This document shows positions 40,236-50,426 of a stretch of 64,000 nucleotides of DNA, piece after piece. Position numbers and translations under genes: made by a program. The first letter of the stretch is position 1. Each line of letters starts with the position of its first letter. Under the pieces are notes generated by a model. It was not told where the DNA came from, searched no databases, and was given only the letters and a program-made list of their open reading frames with translations. Origin of the DNA: Streptococcus mitis (GTDB lineage Bacteria; Bacillota; Bacilli; Lactobacillales; Streptococcaceae); assembly GCF_946190375.1 (NCBI RefSeq), contig NZ_CAMIAF010000012.1, positions 16,319-80,318 of the forward strand, in the 5' to 3' direction.

Positions 40236-40896
40236 TAGGCGTTACCCTGTGACGAGTTTCTTCCTCTTAGTGACGGCCTTGGTATTTCTACTAATGTTGG
40301 TGACCACAGGAGGAAACTTTTACAGGGCAGATACCCTATTTCGATTTGGAGCCATGTACGGGCCTGCCATTCGCCTCTTTCCTGAGCAGATTTGGCGTCT
40401 CTTCTCTGCTATTTTTGTTCATATTGGGTGGGAGCATTTCATTGTTAATATGCTTTCGCTTTATTACCTTGGTAGGCAAGTAGAGGAAATTTTCGGATCC
40501 AAGAAGTTTTTCTTTCTCTATCTCTTATCTGGAATGATGGGCAATCTCTTTGTTTTTGTATTTAGTCCCAAATCCTTAGCAGCAGGAGCCTCGACTTCTC
40601 TCTATGGGCTATTTGCTGCAATTATTGTTCTTCGCTATGCAACGCGTAATCCTTATATCCAGCAGTTGGGGCAATCCTATCTGACACTTTTTGTGGTTAA
40701 CATTATTGGAAGTGTTCTGATTCCAGGAATCAGTCTAGCAGGTCATATCGGAGGTGCAGTTGGTGGCGCATTTCTAGCAGTTATCTTTCCAGTTAGAGGA
40801 GAAAGACGGATGTATAGCGCTAGTCAAAGACTGGTAGCGTTAGTCTTGTTCGTAGGACTCGCAGTTTTGCTTTTCTACAGGGGAATGGGATTGTAA
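40219..40896 (+). CDS. Rhomboid family intramembrane serine protease
   Basis: A 225-residue membrane protein with six or seven spans. The catalytic serine is in GASTSLYG (Ser125) and the histidine in AGHIGGAVGG (His176). The HxxxxHxxxN pattern is present as HIGWEHFIVN (His68, His73, Asn77). It cleaves membrane proteins within the bilayer; substrates are unknown. AGGAGGT at 40204-40210 sets the ATG at 40219. It is the last backbone gene before the CRISPR locus. Confidence 0.9.
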   Translation: MKEIFDRRYPVTSFFLLVTALVFLLMLVTTGGNFYRADTLFRFGAMYGPAIRLFPEQIWRLFSAIFVHIGWEHFIVNMLSLYYLGRQVEEIFGSKKFFFLYLLSGMMGNLFVFVFSPKSLAAGASTSLYGLFAAIIVLRYATRNPYIQQLGQSYLTLFVVNIIGSVLIPGISLAGHIGGAVGGAFLAVIFPVRGERRMYSASQRLVALVLFVGLAVLLFYRGMGL

Positions 40897-40921
40897 TGAC
40901 TAATATGTAAACTTGAATAAG

Positions 40922-40953
40922 AAAAAAGCTACTTAAAAAATGAGTAGCTTTTA
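40922..40953. terminator. Bidirectional terminator between the rhomboid gene and the CRISPR array
   Basis: AAAAGCTACT (40924-40933) pairs with AGTAGCTTTT (40943-40952). On the minus strand the hairpin is followed by a strong T run, so it can end the CRISPR precursor RNA; on the plus strand it ends the rhomboid operon. Confidence 0.82.
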
Positions 40954-40957
40954 ATGT

Positions 40958-41984
40958 GGGTTGGAACCATTCGAAACAACACAGCTCTAAAACAATCCAT
41001 CCGCTCTAACTGTGAATGAATAAGTTTTGGAACCATTCGAAACAACACAGCTCTAAAACTTAATCTGATGATTAACCGTGTTGTCAGCTGTTTTGGAACC
41101 ATTCGAAACAACACAGCTCTAAAACCAGACCAAATTGAATATTTAATGTCATTCCGTTTTGGAACCATTCGAAACAACACAGCTCTAAAACCTTCTGGAG
41201 CCACTACAGAACCATCTGAAAGTTTTGGAACCATTCGAAACAACACAGCTCTAAAACGCTTCTCTTTCGGCTTCTGCTACATCTCCGGTTTTGGAACCAT
41301 TCGAAACAACACAGCTCTAAAACCTATGAGCGCACGTTTGAGCGTGCTTGGATGTTTTGGAACCATTCGAAACAACACAGCTCTAAAACGCAGATGTAGT
41401 GTGCAGCTACTTCCGCCACGTTTTGGAACCATTCGAAACAACACAGCTCTAAAACTGGAACAAGAAACACGGCTACAGGAGCAAGGTTTTGGAACCATTC
41501 GAAACAACACAGCTCTAAAACAGCAAGGTCGCCCAAGCGTCTGCTGTTTGAGTTTTGGAACCATTCGAAACAACACAGCTCTAAAACAAGGAGTCGACAT
41601 CATATTCAACACCAACAGTTTTGGAACCATTCGAAACAACACAGCTCTAAAACGATATCATTTTCTAGCCTACACACCGCCCTGTTTTGGAACCATTCGA
41701 AACAACACAGCTCTAAAACTCTACTAGCTGTTTTTATATTCTGATATAAGTTTTGGAACCATTCGAAACAACACAGCTCTAAAACCATCTGTTGTGTAAC
41801 CGCTAAATGTCCAGAGTTTTGGAACCATTCGAAACAACACAGCTCTAAAACCTTAAAGCTGTCTTGTCCGTCTTGGTCTTTCGTTTTGGAACCATTCGAA
41901 ACAACACAGCTCTAAAACAATAAGAAAGTAAATTATTTTCTAAACACAGTTTTGGAACCATTCGAAACAACACAGCTCTAAAAC
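40958..41984 (-). CRISPR. Type II-A CRISPR array, 16 repeats, 15 spacers
   Basis: The 36-nt repeats read on the minus strand from GTTTTAGAGCTGTGTTGTTT to ATGGTTCCAAAAC. Starts are 40958, then every 66 nt from 41024 to 41816, then 41883 and 41949. Spacers are 30 nt except 41852-41882, which is 31 nt. All repeats are identical except the leader-distal one at 40958, whose end bases differ (GGG for GTT on the plus strand). Transcription on the minus strand is shown by repeat polarity, the GTTTTAGAGCT start typical of Cas9 systems, and the leader next to csn2. No spacer matches elsewhere in the window by eye. Confidence 0.98.
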
Positions 41985-42074
41985 CTCGTAGAAAAATTTT
42001 TCTCACGAAATTTCGTAATCGCGCCATTCGTCCCAGCTAGACTTCAGCTCGTCAGGTTCCAATTATCACTCTTA
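41985..42074 (-). promoter_or_regulatory. CRISPR leader with leader-anchoring sequence
   Basis: The 90 nt between csn2 and the first repeat. On the minus strand it ends in CTACGAG directly against the repeat, which is the known type II-A leader-anchoring motif needed for polarised spacer insertion. Two perfect palindromes precede it: AGAAAAATTTTTCT (41990-42003) and ACGAAATTTCGT (42005-42016). New spacers are expected to enter at 41984/41985. Confidence 0.85.
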
Positions 42075-42082
42075 TTATACCA
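42074..42082 (-). promoter_or_regulatory. CRISPR array promoter inside the csn2 3' end
   Basis: TGGTATAAT on the minus strand is an exact extended -10 element overlapping the last Met-Val codons and stop codon of csn2. Transcription would start about 80 nt before the first repeat. The -35 region is poor. Confidence 0.65.
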
Positions 42083-42737
42083 TATTTTCAGGGTTCAAGA
42101 AATAGTCTTGATCCAATACATACTGGGGAAAATCATAGATTTTCCGAGGCTCAACAAACAAGACGGACAGTTGATTGAGTTGGATATACTCTATTAAATT
42201 TACTAACTCATCCTTTGATAGATAGGCGGATGCATTGATGAAAACAAGGAGTTTCTTTTTAGAAAGATATTTAAAAACCTGGACAATTTCTAGCATCTTT
42301 TCAAAAGGTGTGTCACTCAGAGTTTCAACTTTGACTCCTAGCGCATCGATTAACTCTAGAATGGTGATTTCATCGTATTCTAGGTCTAGTTCATTTTCTA
42401 AACACTCAAATGCCAATAATTCTGTAATCGTGGCTACCAACTTTTCAATCATGGATTTGACTTCTGGTTTGTCATTGAGTTGATTTTCAAGGTCAGCATG
42501 TATCAGCTTGAGCATGGCAGGTGAGTTGAGATTGTATCCTAAGACATCCGTTATCACTAGTAACTCGGATTCTTTCAGAGCTTTTAGATTTCTATCAAAC
42601 AACTTCAACTCTCCATCATCAGTGTACTGGTAGAATTGCTTGACGATAGTTGAAAAGGTAAACTGGTCTTCCAACACTAAAAAAGTTGCATTTTCAATAG
42701 CTAATGGTTCATCCAATAGTGGGAAATTAATCTTCAT
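42075..42737 (-). CDS. csn2: CRISPR adaptation protein Csn2
   Basis: A 220-residue protein matching the short Csn2 of type II-A systems (N-terminal [20 protein letters not shown]). Csn2 forms a tetrameric ring that slides on DNA ends and works with Cas1, Cas2 and Cas9 in spacer acquisition (established for streptococci). It is the last cas gene, overlaps cas2 by 11 nt, and its stop codon lies within the array promoter. Its presence makes the locus subtype II-A rather than II-C. Confidence 0.93.
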   Translation of the reverse strand: MKINFPLLDEPLAIENATFLVLEDQFTFSTIVKQFYQYTDDGELKLFDRNLKALKESELLVITDVLGYNLNSPAMLKLIHADLENQLNDKPEVKSMIEKLVATITELLAFECLENELDLEYDEITILELIDALGVKVETLSDTPFEKMLEIVQVFKYLSKKKLLVFINASAYLSKDELVNLIEYIQLNQLSVLFVEPRKIYDFPQYVLDQDYFLNPENMV

Positions 42738-43071
42738 CTCTAGGCTCCTCTCCTAGAAAGACCAAGCGTGCATCGGAGTTTGCTACGCTGGTATTTCGCT
42801 CGCCATTTAAGTAAATCATGCGAGAAAACTGCTTTTCTGTAACGGTTAAGAGCGTAATGTTCCCTTTTTTAGGGTTATGAGTCTTGAGTCGCTCAATCAT
42901 GGCGTTATTAGCAGAGTTGTTGAGCAAGAGCTTACTATAGATGGAGAATTGGTGCATGATAAATCCCTCATCTATGAGGAACTTCCGAAATTTCCGATAG
43001 GCCTTGCGTTCCTCTATGGTATCAACTGGCATATCAAACATTAAAATCATACGCATATATCGATAACTCAT
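42727..43071 (-). CDS. cas2: CRISPR-associated endonuclease Cas2
   Basis: A 114-residue ferredoxin-fold protein with the family start [12 protein letters not shown] (residues 7-18), whose Asp belongs to the conserved first strand, followed by [21 protein letters not shown]. Cas2 bridges two Cas1 dimers in the integration complex. The start overlaps the cas1 stop by 4 nt (ATGA), so the genes are translationally coupled. Confidence 0.95.
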   Translation of the reverse strand: MSYRYMRMILMFDMPVDTIEERKAYRKFRKFLIDEGFIMHQFSIYSKLLLNNSANNAMIERLKTHNPKKGNITLLTVTEKQFSRMIYLNGERNTSVANSDARLVFLGEEPRDED

Positions 43072-43934
43072 ATCCTAAACTCAGGAACTCCTTTCTCGGG
43101 TTGATTGAGAGCTTGGATGACTTTCTTAGTATAGTCACTGATGATATTGGACAGGTACATATCTTTATTATTGTAGTGGAAGGTGTCTGAGAAAATAGTA
43201 AAAAGTTCTCGCTTGATTTTGACAAAAGAACTATTTCGATTTTCATAGACAATTCTGTCAATAATCGGACGGAAAGGCTCCATAATATCACTGGCTAGGT
43301 TGAATTGATTGAACTGATTGGCATGTTTCAATCCAAACTGAGTCATGCAGCCAGACAAAACAATCTCACGCGCAAACATACTCAAAATCAATGTGTAGCC
43401 ATAGTCTAAGGCGGCATTGATATCACTATCTTGCTCACGATTAAAATCATTTCCAAACAAGGTGTTGAAATAAATACGAGCTGCGTGTCCCTCACGGTTA
43501 CTAGGATCAAACAAATCCAACCCATGATAGAGATCGATGACGGACTGGCTCTTTTCCAGAAAACCACAACTCCCCAGATAAAAAGCTTGATTGAGAATTT
43601 TTTGTGCTATAATGGTTGTCCATATTTCCGCCTTTACATCTTCATTCCAAGCAATTTGACGAGAGAGTTGCAAACTGGAATCATGACGACCATAGTAAGG
43701 CATTAAGTAGGCCGTTGGTAAGCGTTTATCATCACAAAAGATGACCAGAATATTTTCATCCACCAAGCGCTTTATCAGCATAGTGGAGAGAACAATATCT
43801 GTCGTCTCCAAAAGCAGGATGTCCACCTCGGACAGGTGAATTAACTCTGTCCGAGAGACATCTTTAAAAATCAAGTGGTTATTCTTGTAGGAGAGTTTAG
43901 AGTGCGTATTGACTACAATAGTTCTCCATCCCAT
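43068..43934 (-). CDS. cas1: CRISPR-associated endonuclease/integrase Cas1
   Basis: A 288-residue type II Cas1 that integrates new spacers. Metal-binding residues fit Glu148 ([11 protein letters not shown]), His204 ([10 protein letters not shown]) and Asp216/Glu219 ([11 protein letters not shown]). The N-terminus [20 protein letters not shown] is typical of type II-A. The ATG overlaps the cas9 stop (TAATG). Length matches S. pyogenes Cas1 closely. Confidence 0.96.
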   Translation of the reverse strand: MGWRTIVVNTHSKLSYKNNHLIFKDVSRTELIHLSEVDILLLETTDIVLSTMLIKRLVDENILVIFCDDKRLPTAYLMPYYGRHDSSLQLSRQIAWNEDVKAEIWTTIIAQKILNQAFYLGSCGFLEKSQSVIDLYHGLDLFDPSNREGHAARIYFNTLFGNDFNREQDSDINAALDYGYTLILSMFAREIVLSGCMTQFGLKHANQFNQFNLASDIMEPFRPIIDRIVYENRNSSFVKIKRELFTIFSDTFHYNNKDMYLSNIISDYTKKVIQALNQPEKGVPEFRI

Positions 43935-46900
43935 TAGTCTTCTCCTAATTTGCTTAAGTCAATCCGAGTCTCGTAGAGACCAGTGATGGATTGGTGGATG
44001 AGGGTGGCGTTGAAACAAGAAGACACAGATTGATATCGTACATTTGATTGACTAATTTCAACACCAAGGAATCTAAAAGCTCCAGGAGCTCCAAATGAGG
44101 TAAGTTTTAAGAGCGAGATAAAGGAATCGCTTAACTGATAAATATCTTTATCGGCTTGCTCAAACGCTTGTTGTAATAACGATTCAACAATTGGTTTTTG
44201 GATATATTTTTTAGATAAAGAAATGATTGTTGTTAATAATTCTTCAAATTCACTTTGATGTGTTTCCACATACTGTTTATGAATTGGTTCACTAATTTTA
44301 CTAATTCGCTGTGCGTGGTAAAGTAAAGCAGTGAAATGGTAAGGTAAAATCAATTCGTTACCTTTTTGCAATTCAATAGAGCTTGCTAATAATCTTCGCT
44401 GTCCATCATTAAATTCAAAGAGACTATACTTAGGTAGTTTTATAATAAGATTAGGATTGATATTTTTATAACCACGTTCTTCAAGATAGGCGATTGGATT
44501 TGCTTCAAATTTCTTTTTATCTTGAATAGTTATTCCAACTATCTCTTTAATTCTCTTTAATTTTTTAGCCTTTCCTTTTTCAATATCTGCTATAACAAGA
44601 ACTGAATAAGCGATTGTAGGTCTCGCATAACCACCATACTTTTCGGGGGATAAATCGGATTTGATAGGGATTAGTTTACTTGCGTCAACTACTTTTTTCT
44701 TGGACACAATATTGTTATCAAACAGACCACCATTTTGTCCAACGGTTTGTTCTTCTGTCTTCTTCACAATATTCACCTGCGGAAGTGAAAGAACTTTTTT
44801 GATTGTAGCGAAATCTTTTTCTTTATTCCAAGCGATTTCTCCAGTATCATTGGAGTATTCGATATTCTCTCTTTTTACGATGGTTCCGTCTGCGTAATGC
44901 ACCTCTTCTTTAAAGAAGTTCAACAAGTTTGAGTAGAAGAAATACTTTTCAGTTGCTTTTTCAACATCTTTAGGATCTTTGGATCTTGAGATGTAGCGCT
45001 TAATATCGTACTTTTGATAGTCACCATAGACGAATTCAGGCTCTAATTTAGGATATTTCTTAAGGATAGCCTTAGCTACCACTGCATTTAAATAGGCATC
45101 ATGTGCATGGTGGTAGTCATTGATTTCCCGCACCTTATATAACTTAAATTCTTTACGGAAGTTGGAAACTAGATTGGATTTCAAAGTGATAATTTTGACC
45201 TTACGGTTCTTCTTATCCTTCTCAGTCACTTCTGTATTAAAACGGGCATCCAAAATCTGAGCAACATGTTTTGTGATTTGCCGTGTTTCAACTAGTTGAC
45301 GTCTGATAAAGCTAACCTTATCTTCCCTGTCTAAACCACCACGTTCAGCCTTGGTTAAGTTATTAAATTTACGTTCTGAAATCAATTTGGAATCCAGTAA
45401 TTGTTGCCAAAAAGCTTTTCTTTTTTGAACAACCTCTAAACTTGGAACATTATCAGATTTACCACGATTATCCTTTGAATTAGTCAAGACACGGTTGTCT
45501 AGAGAATCATCTTTTATAAAAGCCTGTGGGACGATGTGGTCAATGTCATAGCTACTTAGTTGGTTGATGTCAAGAGGTTCCCCAGTGTACATATCCTTCC
45601 CATTTTGGAGATAGTAAAGGAAGAGACGGTCGTTTTGCAGTTGAATATTATCTGTTGGATGTTCTTTTAATATATTTGAGTCAAGCCCAGGAGCTAGATT
45701 TTTTAGTGCATCTTCAATGCGTTTATATCTTTGTTGGGAATTCTTTTTCCCTCTGGCAGTTGTCTGATTTTCTCGTGCCATCTCAATCACAATGGACTCG
45801 GGAGTATGGCCCATAACCTTGATAAGTTCATCAACAATCTTGATACTTTGTAAAATTCCCTTTTTAATAGCAGGGCTTCCTGGAAGCTCTTGGACAACTT
45901 GTTTCACATCGTTTGTCTTACCAACCACTTGTGCTTTTTGAATAATGTCTTTGAAGGAAAGTCCGTCATCATTGATTAACTGCATAAAATTACGATTGCT
46001 GTAGCCATCATCAATCAAGTAGTCAAGAATCGTATTGCCAGTTTGTTTATCACTGATGCCATTAATCAACTTAGCAGAGAGTTTTCCCCAACCAGTATAA
46101 TGTCGACGAGTCAGTGCTTTAATCACTTTTTCATCAAAGAGAGAGTCATATTGAGCAAGACGTTGCTTGATCATCTCACGATCTTCAAAGATAGTGAGCG
46201 TGTGGATGATATTTTCAAGAGTTGCTTCATTTTCAGCATCATCCATAAACGCTTTATCCTTGATTATTTTAAGTAAATCATGATAAGTAGAAAGACTAGC
46301 GTTAAATTGTTTTTCAATTCCTTTTAGTTCGATTCCATCGTAGCCATCAACATTGTGTAGATACTGAATAATGTCTTTTTCAGTTACTTTTCTTTTCTCT
46401 TTGAATAATTGATTGACAATTTGCTTCTTTTGCCCACTATCAAGGAATTGATAGTCTCTCAATCCTTCTGCAATAAATTTTACTTTTGTTAATTCATTAT
46501 AGACAGCAAATCTTTCATACAAGAGACTATGCTTAGGCAAAACTTTTTCTTCTGGGAGATACAAATCATAGTTAGTCATCTTATTGATGAAGTCTTCTGC
46601 AGAGCTTGCTTGATCAACAATTTCTTCAAAATTCCAAGGTCTGATTGCTTGGTCAGAATTTCGAGTAAGCCAAGCAAAATCACGATTGCCACGAGCCAAT
46701 GGACCAACGTAGTATGGAATGCGGAAGGTCAAGATTTTCTCAATCTTTTCTCTGTTTTCATTCAAAAATGGATAATGTTCTCCTTGACGACGGAGAATGG
46801 CATTCATCTCTTGAAGATGAATTTGGTGAGGAATAGAACCATTATCAAAGGTGCGTTGTTTTCTCAAAAAATCTTCACGTTCAATTTTATCAAGGAAATA

Positions 46901-48064
46901 ATCTGCTCCTTCGAATTTAGAGAGAAGATTTTTGATATACTTGTAAAATGCTTCTTGAGTGGTTTTGCCATTGATATACCCAGCATACCCATCTTTAGAT
47001 TGGTCAGAGAAAACTTCATCATATTTTTCTTGAAGATTGTTTTGGATGAATTGTTTTAGAGCCGCTAAGTCTTTTTGGTGGTTTTCATAGCGCTCAATCA
47101 TAGATGCTGAAAGTGGAGCCTTGGTTGAAAGATCTTTAACAGTTAAGATACCTGATAGAAGAATGGCGTCATAGAGCTTTTTAGCCACTAGGAAAAGGTC
47201 TGCAAAGTCATCTCCAATTTGTCCGAGTAAGTTTTCCAAATCCTCATCATAGGTATCTTTAGAGAATTGTAGTGGAGCTTTTTCTTCTAAGTCAAAATGT
47301 TTTTTAAACTCAGCTTGATTTCCTACAATTAACTTGAGAAATTCTGACAATAGACCAGTGGGTTTTTCATAAGCAAAGAGTTTTAGAATGCGTTCTCTCT
47401 TAGCAGATTTACTAATTTTATCAGTAAAAATTGCTTCTACTTGCGCATTTTGTCCACTAAGTGAACTTCCTTCAAAGGTGTTGTCGTAAATGCTTATAAA
47501 CTCGCTAAAGATTTTTTGGATATCATTGTTTTTAATATCGAAAGATTCTTCATACAAAAAATGTCCGCGGTATTTAATCATATGCGCTAATGCTAGATAG
47601 ATCAAGCGCAAATCAGTTTTTTCTTTTGAGTCCGCCAGGTGTTTTCTCAAATGATAGATAGTTGGAAATTTCTTGTGATATTCTTTTTCTTCTGCCAAGG
47701 TAGCAAAAATAGGATATTTACTTCCTCTTTTATCCTCAGGAACTAAGAAGGAGTCATCTAATCGATGGAAGAAACTACTATCCACCTTGCTCATTTCTTC
47801 AGAAAAGATTTCTTGAAGATAGCGAAGACGATTTTTTCGACGAGTATAGCGACGGCGTGCTGTTCGTTTGAGACGTCTATCTTCAGCAGTAGTTCCTTCA
47901 TCAAATAATAAAGCTCCAATTAGATTTTTCTTGATAAAGCGTTTATCAGTATTGCCTAGAACTTTCATCTTTTTCGATGGCACCTTATAGTCATCCGTAA
48001 TGACGGCCCATCCGACGCTGTTTGTTCCGATATCGAGTCCGATAGAGTAGGATTTGTTGCTCAT
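43934..48064 (-). CDS. cas9: CRISPR-associated endonuclease Cas9 (type II-A)
   Basis: A 1376-residue RNA-guided nuclease, close in length to S. pyogenes Cas9 (1368). RuvC-I is [16 protein letters not shown] with Asp11; the arginine-rich bridge helix follows ([20 protein letters not shown], about 60-80). RuvC-II is [14 protein letters not shown] is [12 protein letters not shown] with His843, and RuvC-III is [13 protein letters not shown] with Asp989, so both nuclease centres are intact. The C-terminal PAM-interacting domain differs from S. pyogenes: where RKRY is expected the sequence is SQSNVRYQS (Arg1343 kept, first Arg absent). AAAGGAG precedes the ATG. It is the first gene of the cas operon, divergent from the tracrRNA. 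Confidence 0.98.
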   Translation of the reverse strand: MSNKSYSIGLDIGTNSVGWAVITDDYKVPSKKMKVLGNTDKRFIKKNLIGALLFDEGTTAEDRRLKRTARRRYTRRKNRLRYLQEIFSEEMSKVDSSFFHRLDDSFLVPEDKRGSKYPIFATLAEEKEYHKKFPTIYHLRKHLADSKEKTDLRLIYLALAHMIKYRGHFLYEESFDIKNNDIQKIFSEFISIYDNTFEGSSLSGQNAQVEAIFTDKISKSAKRERILKLFAYEKPTGLLSEFLKLIVGNQAEFKKHFDLEEKAPLQFSKDTYDEDLENLLGQIGDDFADLFLVAKKLYDAILLSGILTVKDLSTKAPLSASMIERYENHQKDLAALKQFIQNNLQEKYDEVFSDQSKDGYAGYINGKTTQEAFYKYIKNLLSKFEGADYFLDKIEREDFLRKQRTFDNGSIPHQIHLQEMNAILRRQGEHYPFLNENREKIEKILTFRIPYYVGPLARGNRDFAWLTRNSDQAIRPWNFEEIVDQASSAEDFINKMTNYDLYLPEEKVLPKHSLLYERFAVYNELTKVKFIAEGLRDYQFLDSGQKKQIVNQLFKEKRKVTEKDIIQYLHNVDGYDGIELKGIEKQFNASLSTYHDLLKIIKDKAFMDDAENEATLENIIHTLTIFEDREMIKQRLAQYDSLFDEKVIKALTRRHYTGWGKLSAKLINGISDKQTGNTILDYLIDDGYSNRNFMQLINDDGLSFKDIIQKAQVVGKTNDVKQVVQELPGSPAIKKGILQSIKIVDELIKVMGHTPESIVIEMARENQTTARGKKNSQQRYKRIEDALKNLAPGLDSNILKEHPTDNIQLQNDRLFLYYLQNGKDMYTGEPLDINQLSSYDIDHIVPQAFIKDDSLDNRVLTNSKDNRGKSDNVPSLEVVQKRKAFWQQLLDSKLISERKFNNLTKAERGGLDREDKVSFIRRQLVETRQITKHVAQILDARFNTEVTEKDKKNRKVKIITLKSNLVSNFRKEFKLYKVREINDYHHAHDAYLNAVVAKAILKKYPKLEPEFVYGDYQKYDIKRYISRSKDPKDVEKATEKYFFYSNLLNFFKEEVHYADGTIVKRENIEYSNDTGEIAWNKEKDFATIKKVLSLPQVNIVKKTEEQTVGQNGGLFDNNIVSKKKVVDASKLIPIKSDLSPEKYGGYARPTIAYSVLVIADIEKGKAKKLKRIKEIVGITIQDKKKFEANPIAYLEERGYKNINPNLIIKLPKYSLFEFNDGQRRLLASSIELQKGNELILPYHFTALLYHAQRISKISEPIHKQYVETHQSEFEELLTTIISLSKKYIQKPIVESLLQQAFEQADKDIYQLSDSFISLLKLTSFGAPGAFRFLGVEISQSNVRYQSVSSCFNATLIHQSITGLYETRIDLSKLGED

Positions 48065-48203
48065 TTAGTGTTCTCCTTTTATTAAGTTTTTTTGTTAGTA
48101 AATGATAATACAATACTTTCAGATGAATTTCTAATATAAAATATTATTCCATTTTATTTACATTTCTCTTGCTAATTTTAAAAGAATAATATACAATACA
48201 AGT
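48065..48203. other. AT-rich divergent region between cas9 and the tracrRNA
   Basis: This stretch holds the cas9 ribosome-binding site and, by necessity, the cas operon promoter on the minus strand, which I could not place with confidence. The tracrRNA promoter is on the plus strand at 48169-48197. No ORF was seen. Confidence 0.6.
48169..48197 (+). promoter_or_regulatory. tracrRNA promoter
   Basis: The -35 TTGCTA (48169-48174), 17 bp, -10 TACAAT (48192-48197). Transcription should start at about 48204, directly at the anti-repeat. Confidence 0.75.
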
Positions 48204-48298
48204 GTTGGAACTATTCGAAACAACACAGCAAAGTTAAAATAAGGCTTTGTCCGTACACAACTTGAAAAAGTGCGCACCGATTCGGTGCTTTTTTGTTT
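48204..48298 (+). ncRNA. tracrRNA
   Basis: The anti-repeat at about 48205-48240 (TTGGAACTATTCGAAACAAC, then ACAGC) is complementary to 25 nt of the array repeat with one C-to-T change, which still allows a G-U pair. After a short bulge, TTAAAAT pairs with the GTTTTA end. Downstream come the nexus (AAGGCTTTGTCCG), an AACTTGAAAAAGTG hairpin and a terminator hairpin GCACCGATTCGGTGC (48274-48288) with a T run. The layout matches type II-A tracrRNAs that pair with crRNA for RNase III processing and Cas9 loading. Confidence 0.95.
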
Positions 48299-48437
48299 TT
48301 ACTATACTAATTTATTCTACTCTTATTTTAATGAAAAAACAAATACAAGTATAGCGTTTTCATTAGTTTTTATGAAACAGGTAAATTCAAGTAGAGAATT
48401 TACTTAATTTATGTGTGGCTAATCTTGATATATAAAG

Positions 48438-48475
48438 AAGAACTAGGATAATTAAGCATCCTAGTTCTTTTTTAT
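48438..48475. terminator. galU terminator, bidirectional
   Basis: A perfect 12-bp stem (48438-48449 with 48458-48469) with A/T-rich flanks lies 14 nt beyond the galU stop. Between it and the tracrRNA (48300-48437) is AT-rich DNA with a minor hairpin GTAAATTC/GAATTTAC (48381-48403) and no ORF. Confidence 0.8.
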
Positions 48476-48488
48476 ATAAATGATTTTG

Positions 48489-49388
48489 TTATTCCTTCTC
48501 AGCCAATTCTTTTCCAAGTTGGATGAGGTAATTTTTCAAGGCATCTTTGACTTGTGGGTGCTTGAGGGCGTAGTCAATAGATGTTTTCATAAATCCAAAC
48601 TTATCCCCAACGTCGTAACGAGCTCCTGTAAATTCACGGGCAAAAACACGCTGTGTTTTATTGAGCGTATCAATAGCATCAGTAAGTTGGATTTCATTTC
48701 CAGCACCAGGAGTTTGATTTTCTAAGATATCAAAAATCTCAGGTGTGAGTAGATAGCGACCGATGATTGCCAAATCACTTGGTGCATCTTCGGGAGCTGG
48801 TTTTTCTACGAAAGTTTCAACGCTATAGAGTCCATTACTTCCTTCACCCTGAGGAGCGATAACCCCGTATGATGAAACGTCTTCGTGTGGTACAGGCATG
48901 ACAGCAATGGTTGATGCGTGTGTCTTTTCGTAATCATTCATCAGTTGTTTTGTCAAAGGAACGGCATTCTCATTTGTGATGTCCATAAGGTCATCACCCA
49001 GCATAACAACGAAGGGCTCATTCCCTACAAAAGCTTTGGCTTGTAGGACAGCGTCTCCAAGACCACGAGGGTGAGTTTGGCGAATGAAATGGAGGCGCAT
49101 ACCAGTTGCTTCATCTACTAATTTTAACAGATCTGTTTTACCTTTTTCTTTGAGGTTGTACTCAAGCTCAAAGTTTGAGTCAAAGTGGTCCTCAATAGAA
49201 CGTTTTGATTTACCAGTGACAACCAGAATATCTTCAATACCTGATTTAAGAGCCTCTTCCACGATAAACTGGATAGTTGGTTTGTCTACAATTGGCAACA
49301 TTTCTTTGGCAAGGGCCTTTGTTGCTGGTAAAAATCGAGTCCCTAGTCCAGCGGCAGGGATGACTGCCTTTCTAACTTTTGATGACAT
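48489..49388 (-). CDS. galU: UTP-glucose-1-phosphate uridylyltransferase
   Basis: A 299-residue nucleotidyltransferase that makes UDP-glucose for capsule, teichoic acid and glycolipid synthesis. Motifs are the N-terminal [20 protein letters not shown] (nucleotide binding), [18 protein letters not shown], and VMLGDDLMD near residue 133. Length is standard. It follows gpsA by 21 nt on the minus strand and ends near the CRISPR locus boundary. Confidence 0.95.
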   Translation of the reverse strand: MSSKVRKAVIPAAGLGTRFLPATKALAKEMLPIVDKPTIQFIVEEALKSGIEDILVVTGKSKRSIEDHFDSNFELEYNLKEKGKTDLLKLVDEATGMRLHFIRQTHPRGLGDAVLQAKAFVGNEPFVVMLGDDLMDITNENAVPLTKQLMNDYEKTHASTIAVMPVPHEDVSSYGVIAPQGEGSNGLYSVETFVEKPAPEDAPSDLAIIGRYLLTPEIFDILENQTPGAGNEIQLTDAIDTLNKTQRVFAREFTGARYDVGDKFGFMKTSIDYALKHPQVKDALKNYLIQLGKELAEKE

Positions 49389-49409
49389 AAGAATCCTTTC
49401 TTTAGAGGG

Positions 49410-50426
49410 TTAAGACCACTCATTTTCTGCTTTAAATTCATTGTTCATGATGTCATAAATGGCATCTTTGATATTGGTTCCGTGGTAGATAACTTGGTAA
49501 ATGGCCTGTGTAATGGGCATATAGACTCCAAGTTCTTGGGCTAGTTCATAGGCTGCTCGAGTCGTTGAGATTCCTTCGATTACCATGCCCATATTGGCTT
49601 CGATATCAGCTAGGGATTCTCCACGACCAAGAGCATCTCCGGCTCTCCAGTTACGAGAGTGGATGGAGGTTCCTGTTACAATCAAATCTCCTACACCAGA
49701 TAAACCACTATAGGTCAGTGGACTGGCCCCGAGTGCTACCCCTAGGCGGGTAATTTCCGCCAAACCTCGAGCGATAATGGCTGCCTTGGCATTGTCACCA
49801 AATCCTAGACCATGCAAAGCTCCGGCGCCAACAGCAATAATATTTTTAAGAGCACCAGCAGTTTCGACCCCGATAACATCCGTATTGGTATAAAGTCGGA
49901 AGTAGTGATTGCTAAAGAGCTCCTGAACGTATTGAGCTGTTTGTAAATCCTTAGAAGCGGCAGTGATTAAGGTCAGATCACGCACAATGGTTTCTTCTGC
50001 ATGACTAGGACCTGAAACAACGACGATATCGCTGCGGAGTTGTTCAGGAATTTCTTCTTCAAGGATGGTTGATAATCGTTTATGGCTATCGGGTTCTAAT
50101 CCCTTTGATGCGTGCATGATGATAGCCTTATGGTCTAAGGTTTTTGCAACTTGTTGGGCAACAAGTCGTGTCACTTTTGTTGGAACAACAAACAAAATCG
50201 CATCTACATCTCTCAGTGCCTCTGCTAAGTCGGTGTAGGCAATGATATTTTCATCTAGAACGACATCTTTAAAGTAGTGTTTGTTAGTATGATAGGTATT
50301 AATTTCATTGATTTGCTCGGGAATGTTTCCCCAAATACGTACCTCGTGTCCATTGTCATTTAAGACTTGTGAAAGGGCAGTTCCCCAAGAACCAGGCCCC
50401 AAGACGGCGACGGTTTGTTTTTCCAT
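49410..50426 (-). CDS. gpsA: Glycerol-3-phosphate dehydrogenase [NAD(P)+]
   Basis: A 338-residue cytosolic enzyme reducing dihydroxyacetone phosphate to sn-glycerol-3-phosphate for phospholipids. Seen are the Rossmann motif [15 protein letters not shown] (residues 9-23), the catalytic-lysine region [20 protein letters not shown] near 190, and the conserved [23 protein letters not shown] precedes the ATG. It forms a two-gene operon with galU, linking membrane lipid and sugar-nucleotide supply. Confidence 0.95.
   Translation of the reverse strand: MEKQTVAVLGPGSWGTALSQVLNDNGHEVRIWGNIPEQINEINTYHTNKHYFKDVVLDENIIAYTDLAEALRDVDAILFVVPTKVTRLVAQQVAKTLDHKAIIMHASKGLEPDSHKRLSTILEEEIPEQLRSDIVVVSGPSHAEETIVRDLTLITAASKDLQTAQYVQELFSNHYFRLYTNTDVIGVETAGALKNIIAVGAGALHGLGFGDNAKAAIIARGLAEITRLGVALGASPLTYSGLSGVGDLIVTGTSIHSRNWRAGDALGRGESLADIEANMGMVIEGISTTRAAYELAQELGVYMPITQAIYQVIYHGTNIKDAIYDIMNNEFKAENEWS

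Noticed and set aside
40994-41948. Self-targeting spacers
   Set aside because: I compared spacers with the rest of the window by eye and saw no match. The rest of the genome is not available.
40929-42027. Several long ORFs with 22-residue repeats (FGTIRNNTALKP and FRAVLFRMVPK types) on both strands
   Set aside because: They arise from the 66-nt CRISPR repeat-spacer period, which is a multiple of three and keeps frames open. They have no ribosome-binding sites.
48065-48203. Possible long tracrRNA form (natural single guide that represses the cas promoter, as in S. pyogenes)
   Set aside because: An ATTTTAA stretch upstream of the anti-repeat could pair with the lower stem, but I found no upstream segment matching the cas9 promoter next to a PAM. 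Not enough support.
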